Both the position numbers and the translations under genes were made by a program. Positions 56,044 through 64,000 of a DNA stretch of 64,000 nt are shown here, in pieces (the stretch's first letter is position 1; every line of letters starts with the position of its first letter). The notes beneath the pieces were generated by a model. The model ran no database searches. It was given only the letters and a program-made list of their open reading frames with translations, and was not told the origin of the DNA. The DNA is from Chaetomium olivaceum (lineage: Eukaryota; Ascomycota; Sordariomycetes; Sordariales; Chaetomiaceae): the NCBI GenBank assembly GCA_039881045.1, contig JAYWVB010000049.1, forward strand, positions 62,001 through 126,000, read 5' to 3'.

Positions 56044-58434
56044 ATGTCTTTAAACGCGCCTGTCGGTCGGCCGGACGGCTATTCCACCTCTGAGGAGCTT
56101 CTAGAGGACGTCAACAAGCAGGCAAAGCAGCAGGGATACGCGATTGTCAAGCGACGCACTCACTGGGACAAGAAGGGCGCTGCCCGCCGCTATGATCTCG
56201 TGTGCGACCAAGGAGGCTAGAATCCTCTCTCACAGAGCTCAGGAGAGCGAGCAGCGACCTCACGGAAGACCGATTGCGAGTGGGTAGGACGGGCAACGCG
56301 CTGGGTCAAGAATGGGCCTCCTAGCTGGACGCCCGGCCGCTGGGCCTTCGACACCATCATCGATCGTCACAATCACGAGCCCTCTCTCGACGCTGCAGCC
56401 CATCCAGCACACAGGAAGTTCTCCGCTAAGCAGCGAGACGAAATCCGGCATCTTACACGAACAACAACGTCCTCGACCCGAGATATCGCTTCCTATATGC
56501 AAGCCAAGTACCCGGATCAGCCCTGGAGTCGCCGAGACATCGAGAACGAGGGTATTCGCGCCCGAGACGAGGCTCTCGGAGGCTACACACCAACTCAAGC
56601 ACTGATCAAGCTCTTCGAGGAGCATGGGGTCAAGCATTACGTGCGTCAGTTTGACGGGCACGTCACTGGCATTCTTTGGACATATCCTTGGTGCGAGGAG
56701 ATGTAGCGCCTTCATCCCCAGGTCGTTTCCTTAGACAATACCTACAAAACCAACCGTTTTAAGATGCCCTTCCTCAATGTCACTGGCGTTTCGAATACCC
56801 ACTCGACCTTCAATATCGCCTTTGGCGTGATCAACAAGGAGGACGAACCGGCGTACACCTGGGCTCTCGAACGGCTAGAGGACTGAGAACTAAAATCGGA
56901 GCAGATCGCCCGTACGTCGTGGTCACGGACTTCGAGAAGGCACTAAAGAGTGCTTTGAACAACGTCTAGGGGGACGTTCAGCAACAGATTTGCCTTTGGC
57001 ATATCAACAAGAATGTCATTTTCGAGGTTAAGAAGCGTTGGGTCTGGGTAACCGATCAACAGCCCTGTGAGGAAGTGGAAGAGGTTGAAGAAACTAATGA
57101 TCACGTTGATCCCATCTTCCGGGACCTCGTGGCTGCTGCTGGGCGTGAAGATCAGTCTATTACACTAGGTAGCCTGCCTACAAAGGTCGAGAACAGTCCC
57201 ACCGGCTTCTGGAGCTTTAGAAGCATCTCTGTTACGCCGCAACCCCTGACGACTTTGTTGCAGCTTGGGTCAAGATTCTTGAGGACTTCAGTCAACAGGA
57301 TGCCATCATTTCCTACCTACAGACGATCTATTTGCCCTTCCGACACCAGTGGGCGACCTGCTTCACGCGGCAATATCGAAACTTCGGCGTCAAAGTCACA
57401 TCTCGAACGGAGGCCAGTCACAAGGAGATCAAAAGCTATCTCCGCAACACGTTCGCGGACCTCCTCTTCCTCGCGCAGCGGATTAAGCAGCTCGTGGCCG
57501 ACTATAAGAGAGCTTTTAAGGCGCGAGAGGCTGAGGAAGCTGTACGGATGGTTCGTGATCATCAAAAGCATCTCTGGCTTGGAAATATGAGGGCAAAGCT
57601 TAGCAGAAAGGCAGTTAGTTTGGTTATCCAGCAACGAGAGATTGTCATCAAGGCCCTTAAGAGCAATCCCGGCAACGCTAACCCTCTCCGCCCCTGTACC
57701 AGACAGTTTAGCAAGCAGTTTGGATTACCTTGCTCCCACAAGATATACGAGCTGCTGCTACAGAACCAAGCGCTTGATTTCACGATGGCTGACCCTCACT
57801 GGCATCTAACTCGCGATCGCGTACGTTTTGCCTTCACCCGCCTCAAATCCGCCTCAGAACTCTTCTGCTAACACCTCTATAGGCTGCTGATGATCGATAT
57901 CTCGGCATCCTTGACCCTCTCCTAAGCGTTCCCCGCGGCCGGCCGACCAATGGACACGTCAACATGCCCCCCGAAGTCACCGCGCGTGGCGAGCTCCGTT
58001 ACTCGCAGCGCCTTCAACGAGAGCAAAGCAGGCAGGATGCTGAGCGGGCAGAGCAGGCAGAGACGCCTCTGAGAAGCCAGAATAACGTCCGACAAGCTGC
58101 TGCTGCCTGTCGGCGCCAACCCTCGCATTAGGAGCGCGAGGGAGAGGACGAACCCGCTCAACAGGGGGTACACATGCCGGCTAGAGGGATTAGGACGAGA
58201 GGAACACGGGGAAAGGGCAGGAGACAGGCGCAAGGATCCGGCAGAGGCATCAGCAATGGCCCCCGTCCTGCGATAGAGCCTGCTACGCCATATCAGCTGC
58301 AGCAAGAGTCCCAAAGAACTGTATCGATGGCCGGCGATGCTACCGAACCCCGTGGGGGAGCAGCAGGCTGTCACGGGCGCGGGCGTGGGCGTCAGGAACG
58401 CCTTGCTCCTGGCGAGCAGCTCATACAGTTCTAA
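56044..58434 (+). pseudogene. MULE transposase (DDE, SWIM zinc finger) with many stops
   Basis: ATG 56044 (MSLNAPVGRPDGYSTSEELL) starts a FAR1/WRKY-GCM1-like DNA-binding region: YAIVKRRTHWDKKGAARRYDLVCDQGG. It stops at 56218, then shifted or interrupted frames give DTIIDRHNHEPSLD, DEIRHLTRTT, VVSLDNTYKTNRFKMPFL (first catalytic Asp), ICLWHINKNV (catalytic His/Glu region), ASHKEIKSYLRN and the SWIM finger CTRQFSKQFGLPCSHKI (about 57690-57740). An Arg/Gly-rich tail ends at 58434. In-frame stops include 56218-56220, 56704-56706 and 56966-56968, of the CAG-to-TAG and TGG-to-TAG kind expected from RIP. The copy is inactive. Confidence 0.82.
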
Positions 58435-58608
58435 GCGATTGGGCTGCAGAGAGTGTATTAAAATTCGTGATCACATGTAGAATTACTCTGTTTATCCATT
58501 TAATGGCATCGCGGAATGGCGCGGCGACAGTGAGGCGTCGTCGCGCGAATATTCACCGTTGGCTCTGGCTAACGAGGATTCTGCTGGTTCTGCCGGCAGA
58601 ATCCTCTG

Positions 58609-58673
58609 ACCGCCTTCCTAAAATAGCGGGGTAGTCAAAAAAGGCGGTTGGGGTAGTCAAATTAGGGGGACTC
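58609..58673 (-). repeat. Right MULE terminal inverted repeat (65 bp)
   Basis: Reverse complement of the left repeat with one mismatch (GAGTC in place of GAGTT). Followed directly by the target duplication. Confidence 0.95.
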
Positions 58674-58682
58674 ATTCCAGTG
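58674..58682. repeat. Right 9-bp target-site duplication of the MULE
   Basis: ATTCCAGTG, identical to 55831-55839. On the minus strand it encodes the CAC TGG AAT (His-Trp-Asn) of the interrupted gene. Confidence 0.92.
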
Positions 58683-58880
58683 TATCGTTCGTTCGCCCTC
58701 GTATGACCGTTCTGGGTTCCAGTCAGCATGTGGTACGAATGTCAAGGCGGCCCCGGCAGGCCTCAGCCGGCTCCTTGGAGCAGGCTGGGACTCCTCGCTA
58801 TCAAAAGCCGAAGAGCTGGAGTTCTCTGAGTCACTCGCATCGTCACTTGACCAGTCGTTGGCATTCTCGATTTGCTCCAT

Positions 58881-59526
58881 GATGTTGACGCACTATTGCC
58901 TGCCTGCTTCTCGCGGGTTCGGTGTCCAAACCAACGGGCTACGAAGAAACCCGTTGCATTCCAAAACCTTCCATTGGCTTCCATGCAGTTCTACGGCCAG
59001 GTCACGTGGATATCGCCAGAAATGCAATTTCTAGCGCAGTAATTAGATGAAAAATGAAATGATTATGAAGCTATTTTGGCATTTGAAACATTGCCGAGCG
59101 CAATTGACAAGTCAGTAGAGAGACGATTGACAGCCTGGATTGATCTGCCAGGCGTCGGGAGCGGGAACGGATGCGTGTCCCAAGAAGTAATCCGTACCCG
59201 CCAGACCTGGGCTACGTACTGTTGAAATAAGCCCGCACTGGGCGTTGTGGGTCCTGTCCCGCTCAGTCCTTCTATGTACTGAGGAGTACCTGAAACCAGT
59301 CAGCTTCAGCGTACAATCTGTACCTGTTAGCATACCCCACTATGTACCCTGAGGTCTCTATAATCTCCAAATTAAAGACGACTGTTTTGTGGAGAGGAAG
59401 TTACTTATGCTCGCGACTGTACCCAAATGGACCGCCTAGGGAGCGACACCCAATTCACCTTTTACTTACTATATTAATCTTCTTCACGTCTTTTGAGGCA
59501 GCTGGTTGAAGATTCCGTCTTTCCAG
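58881..59526. other. Spacer holding the host-gene promoter side and the LINE 5' leader
   Basis: About 650 bp. No protein is recognised. The right part should be the 5' UTR of the LINE, because ORF1 begins at 59527 and the equivalent leader is conserved in the copy at 46-48 kb. The exact element start is not visible. Confidence 0.45.
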
Positions 59527-60837
59527 ATGCCAGGTGCGGCGCGCGGCGCTTCAGACGTCATCGACGTCATGAGAGGCGATTCGGGGTCCCCAGGAGTGGG
59601 ATATCGCCGGCCCCAGCGCAAAAGGGTGAAAACGGCAAGGGCGATGGAATCAATGCAAGAAGAAAACTATATGGACTGGGAGGAGGAAAACAGCAGTGAG
59701 AGAATGTTGAGAAACCACAAAAACCGCTCAATTCGGGCCACAGCGGCCGAGAGAGCAAGGGAGGGAATCCAGGGCCAAGAGCAAACCGCGGACTGCAACT
59801 TCGAAAACAAATTGAACACTATCAAAACGGAATTTCAGCTTCAATTCGAAAAGCTCAGGGATCACATGGTAGAAGAAATGGCCAAAATGACGGCCCGGTT
59901 GACCGAAGAACTGTCGCAAGCGCGAGAGCAACTCACCCAAGCCCGCCGCGAGCTCGAGGACACCAGACTGCAGCTCCACGCCATGAACCAGGCTCAGGAA
60001 GCCCCTCTGGCTCGGCCGGCGTATGCGGATGTCGCCCGATGTACACCTCCCACCAGCGGTCCTAGTCTGGCATCCTCCGCAAGCCGGACGGCTACGCCAG
60101 AGCCAGCGTTCTGCACGGTTGACATGACCAGGGTACCGGAGGAACACATCGAAGAGGCTACACCAGTGGCTCTTCGCAAACTCATCGAGAACGAGATGCG
60201 AGCGCAGGGAGACCAACCCAAATGGCGTTGTCTTGCCGTTACCAGAGACAGAGGAAACATCAACCGCCTTAGGATCGTTGGCAGGAACGAAGCGGAAGTA
60301 AAGAGAATCAAGGACATCATCGAAGCGAAGAAGGCGCCGGGTGCACACGTCCTACGTGACCAGCTGTACCCAGTCAAAGTTGACAACGTCAACCGTACGG
60401 CCGTTCTCGACCCTGAAGGCAAAGTACTCCCCGGAGCGGCGGAAACCCTGGGCCGAGAGAACGACGTGCAGATCGCCAAGTTGGCTTGGTTGAGCCGGAA
60501 GGACACTGCGAAAGCGTATGGATCGATGGTGGTATATATCACCAAAGCCGGCGATGCTAAGAGGCTCATTAACGAGGGCTTCTTCCACGCGAGAGGCGAA
60601 TCGGGATACACGGGAATCTTCGAACGTCGGGCGCGGCCGAACCAATGCTACAACTGCCAGCAGATTGGCCACAAAGCTTTCCAGTGCAGGAACCCTCAAG
60701 TGTGTGGAATGTGCGCTAGTGAGGGCCACCGTCACAGCGAGTGCTCAGCAGTTATACCGAAGTGCGTTCTGTGCGGAGGACCACATGAATCGTTCAGCAA
60801 GAATTGCCGGAAGCTCTATCCATCTCGTCATGAATAG
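59527..60837 (+). CDS. LINE ORF1 (Gag-like, CCHC zinc knuckles)
   Basis: ATG 59527 (MPGAARGASDVIDVMRG) gives 436 residues. A basic N-terminus is followed by a long coiled coil (EMAKMTARLTEELSQAREQL...RLQLHAM). The centre, with RLRIVGRNEAEVKRIKDIIE, is related to the nucleic-acid-binding middle of LINE ORF1 proteins. The C-terminus has three zinc knuckles: CYNCQQIGHKAFQC, CGMCASEGHRHSEC, CVLCGGPHESFSKNC. It would bind element RNA and form the retrotransposition particle. The stop TAG at 60835 overlaps the ATG of ORF2 (60830), so translation of ORF2 by termination-reinitiation is plausible. It is intact and clearly related to the ORF at 46465-47757. Confidence 0.88.
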   Translation: MPGAARGASDVIDVMRGDSGSPGVGYRRPQRKRVKTARAMESMQEENYMDWEEENSSERMLRNHKNRSIRATAAERAREGIQGQEQTADCNFENKLNTIKTEFQLQFEKLRDHMVEEMAKMTARLTEELSQAREQLTQARRELEDTRLQLHAMNQAQEAPLARPAYADVARCTPPTSGPSLASSASRTATPEPAFCTVDMTRVPEEHIEEATPVALRKLIENEMRAQGDQPKWRCLAVTRDRGNINRLRIVGRNEAEVKRIKDIIEAKKAPGAHVLRDQLYPVKVDNVNRTAVLDPEGKVLPGAAETLGRENDVQIAKLAWLSRKDTAKAYGSMVVYITKAGDAKRLINEGFFHARGESGYTGIFERRARPNQCYNCQQIGHKAFQCRNPQVCGMCASEGHRHSECSAVIPKCVLCGGPHESFSKNCRKLYPSRHE

Positions 60838-63800
60838 GACGTTTCGGGTCATCCAATTGAACGTCAAAAAGCAAGGGGAGGTGCATGATAGTTGATGAAC
60901 GACGTGGCAATCCAGGACGCTGCCGTCATAGCCATTCAGGAACCCCAGGCGCGGAGGATCCAAGGACGGCTCCTGACGACCCCTATGGAGCATCACAAAT
61001 GGACCAAGATGATCCCGTGCACGTTGAAGGAAGGTAGATGGGCTATCCGGAGCATGCTCTGGGTGAACAAAATCGTGGAAGCCGAGCAGGTGGCAGTGGA
61101 CTCCCCGGACATCACGGCAGCAGTCATACGGCTCCCGGAGCGCGTAGTCCTGGTCGCGTCCGTCTACGTACCGTGTGGGGACGGCGAGGCACTAAAAGAC
61201 ACCTGCGAGAACCTCCGCAGGGTGGTAGCAAAGGCGAAACGGGGCGTAGGAACGACAGTCGATATAGTGGTTGCAGGTGATTTCAACTGCCACGACCAAC
61301 TGTGGGGAGGAGACGACGTCTCATCCGTGAGACAAGGGGAAGCCGACCCCATCATCGACCTCATGAACGAGCTGACTCTGAGCACTCTACTCCCAAGGGG
61401 CACAATAACATGGCAAGCAGGTGGATACGGTTCGACTATCGACCTGGTCCTGGCCTCGGATGAACTGGCAGAAGCCGTGATCAGATGTGGAGTCCATAGA
61501 ACGGAACACGGTTCAGATCACCGCGCGATTGAAACAGTCTTCGATATTGAGGTACCTGTGCCGACGCACCACGACCGACTGCTTCTCAAGAACGCGCCAT
61601 GGAAAGACATCAGAGCCAAAATTGCAAATACACTAGGGGACACCCCAGCGGAGGGGACAGTCCAGCAGAGAACGGACCGCCTGATGTCCACTGTCTCAGG
61701 CGTGGTTCATTCCCTCACTCCCAAAGCTCGGCCATCGCCATACGCAAAGCGATGGTGGACTACGGACCTGACGCAGCTACGTCACATCTACACGCACTGG
61801 AGGAACCGCGCTCGCTCGGAACGCCGGGCAGGTTGGACCACAGCCGAGATTGAGGAATTGGCAAAGGGTGCAGCAAAACAGTACCACGATGCCATCCGGC
61901 AGCAGAAGAAGAAGCACTGGGCCGAGTTCCTTGCGGACAACGACAACATTTGGAAGGCTGCAAAGTATCTAAAATCCGGAGATGATACCACGTTTGGAAG
62001 GATCCCGCAACTTGTTAGAGCAGATGGTACATCCACGGCCGATCATAGAGAACAGGCCGAAGAGCTCCTAACAAGATTCTTCCCGGCCTTGCCCGATACG
62101 ATCGACGATGAAGGTCCAAGACCACAGAGGGCACCCATCATGACGCCTATCCTTACGATGGAGGAAGTCGAACGACAGCTGTTCGCAACGAAGTCCTGGA
62201 AGGCACCAGGGGAGGACGGTTTGCCGGCAGTGGTGTGGAAGGAAGTCTGGCAGGTGGTCAAGCACCATGTACTGGCGCTCTTCCGTGCCTCGCTGGAGGA
62301 CGGGGCCCTTCCCAGCCAGTGGCGACATGCTAAGATCATCCCGCTCAAGAAACCGGGCAAAGAGGACTACACCATCGCAAAAGCGTGGAGGCCAATCTCC
62401 CTCCTAGCAACGCTGGGCAAAGTGCTGGAGTCGGTGATCGCGGAACGGCTGTCCCACGCCGTGGAGACCTACGGCCTCCTGCCCACCAACCACTTCGGCG
62501 CGCGGAAGCAGCGGTCAGCAGAGCAGGCGCTGGTATTTCTACAGGAGCAATCTACACGGCCTGGAGAGGACGGAAGATTGTCAGCCTCATTAGCTTCGAT
62601 GTCAAGGGAGCCTATAACGGAGTCTGCAAGGAACGGCTGGTCCAGAGGATGAGGGCACGTGGTATCCCGGAAGAGCTGTGCCGATGGACAGAAGCTTTCT
62701 GTTCTGACCGTACGGCCTCTATCCAGGTCAACGGGCATGCTGCGGAACGACGGGACCTCCCACAGGCTGGCCTGCCCCAAGGCTCGCCCCTCTCCCCTAT
62801 CTTGTTCCTCTTTTTCAACGCGGATCTGGTCCAGCGAAAGATCGATAGCAACGGTGGCGCGATAGCCTTTGTCGATGACTTTACCGCCTGGGTCACAGGA
62901 CCGACGGCACAAAGCACACGCAAGGGCATCGAAGCAATCATCGACCAAGCACTAGACTGGGAAAAGAGAAGCGGAGCGACATTTGAAGCAGACAAGACAG
63001 CCGTCATCCACTTTACCCGCAAGGCCTATAAAGCCAACTCGGAGCCCTTTACGATCAAGGGTCAAGATGTTCAGCCGAAAGACCACGTTAAGATCCTTGG
63101 AGTGGTCATGGATGCCAAGCTCAGGTATAAGGAGCATATCGCAAGAGCGGCCTCCAAGGGGCTCAGCGCGGCGATGGAGCTGAAACGGCTCAGTGGTCTG
63201 TCCCCGGCTACGGCGCGGCAGCTGTTCACCGCCATGGTCGCGCCAGTGGTGGACTACGCATCCAGCGTCTGGATGCACCAATGCAATTGGAAGACCGCGC
63301 CGGCCATACACAGGGTGCAGAGGGTCGCGGCGCAAGGGATCATAGGAACGTTCAGCACGGTAGCAACACGCGTAGCAGAAGCAGAAGCTCACATCCCCAC
63401 AGCTCAAGATCGATTCTGGAAGAGGGCGATCAAGATGTGGACGGACATCCACACCCTACCAGAGACGAATCCACTCCGCAACACCACTTCCCGGATGCGC
63501 AAGTTCCGGAGATCCTACCGCTCGCCTTTCTTTCAGGTAGCAGATCTCCTCAAGGACGTCCCATTGGACAGCCTCGAAACCATCGCTCCCGTCGTATTAG
63601 CGCCATGGGAGAGGCGAGTCCGCACTACGGTTGACAGAACGGGCATCCAGCAAAAAGAGACAGAGTGGGCGGTCCGGATCGCCGTAAGCAGCTCCGCACG
63701 AAACAACATGGTAGGGATCGGAGGAGTCGTCCGTCTCCCGCTGCCGATGCGAGATGGCTCAAGGAACGAAGCCTTTAGTGTGACGCTGGGCTCCAGGTCG

Positions 63801-64000
63801 GAGCAAAACCCGTTCTCAGGCGAGCTTGCGGCTATTGGGTACGCGTTGAGGTTGATTCGAAATATCAGGTACCGAAAGATCATCCTTGCCACCAGCAACA
63901 AGGCAGCCGTGATGGCCTTGGAGCGACCACACCAGCAATCAGGACAACAATATCTCTGTCAGGCGTACGATGCGATAAGTGCCTTACGCAAGGCGGGAAA
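60830..64000 (+). CDS. LINE ORF2: endonuclease, reverse transcriptase and RNase H (partial, two frameshifts)
   Basis: ATG 60830 overlaps ORF1's stop: MNRTFRVIQLNVKKQGEV. A missing T near 60893 shifts the frame to DVAIQDAAVIAIQEPQ. The AP-type endonuclease shows QLNV, IQEP, VAGDFNCHDQLWGG, GSTIDLVL and HGSDHRAI. The reverse transcriptase has KAPGEDGLPAVVWK, WRPISLLATLGKVLESVIAERL and HFGARKQRSAEQAL. After a missing A near 62550 it continues SLISFDVKGAYNGVCKERL, LPQGSPLSPILFLFFNADL and AFVDDFTAWVTG (catalytic Asp pair). The RNase H begins VGIGGVVRLPLP...SGELAAIGYALRLI and runs off the window. The order EN-RT-RH with CCHC ORF1 is that of the Tad1 clade. Apart from the two short-run indels the frame is open for over 3 kb. 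Confidence 0.85.

Larger units (their letters stand above)
55840..58673 (+). mobile_element. MULE (Mutator-like) DNA transposon, 2,834 bp
   Basis: Bounded by 65-bp terminal inverted repeats (55840-55904 and 58609-58673, 64 of 65 bases matching) and a perfect 9-bp target duplication ATTCCAGTG on both sides. It encodes a decayed MULE/FAR1-type transposase on the plus strand. Insertion is into the reading frame of the gene at 54773-58880. The near-perfect terminal repeats and intact target duplication suggest a fairly recent insertion, while internal stops show that this copy cannot move by itself. Confidence 0.93.
54773..58880 (-). pseudogene. Repeat-associated fungal gene (CPGPPC motif) split by a MULE insertion
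   Basis: The 5' part (58880-58674) starts MEQIENANDWSSDDASDSEN and ends GERTIHWN. The 3' part resumes at the other side of the MULE (55839 and below) with HWN followed by MQWKLCLKKREQTGESELG, FWKHVLRPKV and KVVLSVTDRKTANITKRY. Removing the transposon and one 9-bp duplicate restores the frame exactly. Further on, one base is missing near 55415 (EGRASG to KAYLLMRCPGPPC). The rest reads HCWQNDGKHFPLWPHHVRMLADHM, HDDVPEEFRRLV, a Lys/Arg nuclear-type stretch KARKRKRRDSD, AVREYSAWHQSQVS and a C-terminal GIPDGVAWCFV, stop at 54773. This family is common and multi-copy in filamentous ascomycetes and is often near transposons. Its function is unknown. Confidence 0.78.
59527..64000 (+). mobile_element. 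Tad1-clade LINE retrotransposon, nearly full length, open at right edge
   Basis: ORF1 and ORF2 overlap by a few bases and are in the usual Tad-type order. The 3' end lies outside the window. Base substitutions that create stops (the RIP signature) are absent from both frames, unlike the MULE and Helitron here, which suggests a young copy. Confidence 0.82.

Overview
This window is nuclear DNA of a filamentous ascomycete. The evidence is a GC-rich coding background, many 48-76 nt GT-AG introns with CTGAC/CTAAC-type branch sites, an intron-bearing tRNA, a GH11 xylanase with a fungal cellulose-binding module, fungal NLR (STAND) genes and Tad-type LINEs. A Sordariomycete, perhaps Chaetomiaceae-like, fits best, but that is inference.

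Layout. 1-13.7 kb: end of a DUF1996 gene, a secreted TAP-type alpha/beta hydrolase, a broken protein kinase, a tRNA-Thr, a cytidine-deaminase-like gene, an apparently intact SRPK-like kinase, a FAD monooxygenase, a second SRPK-like kinase (broken) and a nucleotidyltransferase-like gene. 15-22 kb: a charged coiled-coil protein, then a NACHT-ankyrin NLR transcribed divergently from a HeLo-like-type protein whose C-terminus carries two copies of a ~20-residue motif. This resembles fungal NLR/effector pairs that signal by amyloid templating. 22.7-28.5 kb: a decayed Helitron with AT-hooks, an HUH Rep region and a Pif1-type helicase. 28.5-42.7 kb: mostly gene-bearing host DNA with a small new spliced gene, a membrane protein, a secreted DUF985 cupin, a WW-domain protein, an RE/RD-rich zinc-binding protein, a DUF6914-like gene, a second FAD monooxygenase and the xylanase. 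42.7-46.1 kb: gene-poor.

46-64 kb is a mobile-element and NLR island. It holds an ORF1-only LINE derivative, a serine-hydrolase/NB-ARC/TPR NLR with 17 almost identical 126-bp repeats, a mariner-type transposase, a MULE (2,834 bp, 65-bp TIRs, 9-bp target duplication) inserted precisely into the reading frame of a repeat-associated fungal gene, and a nearly full-length Tad-like LINE running off the right edge.

Cross-cutting observation. Many otherwise convincing genes are broken by a single base, often inside a mononucleotide run. This could be assembly error or real decay, so frameshifted genes are described as disrupted rather than dead. The transposons also carry CAG/CAA-to-TAG and TGG-to-TAG style stops, as expected of repeat-induced point mutation (RIP).
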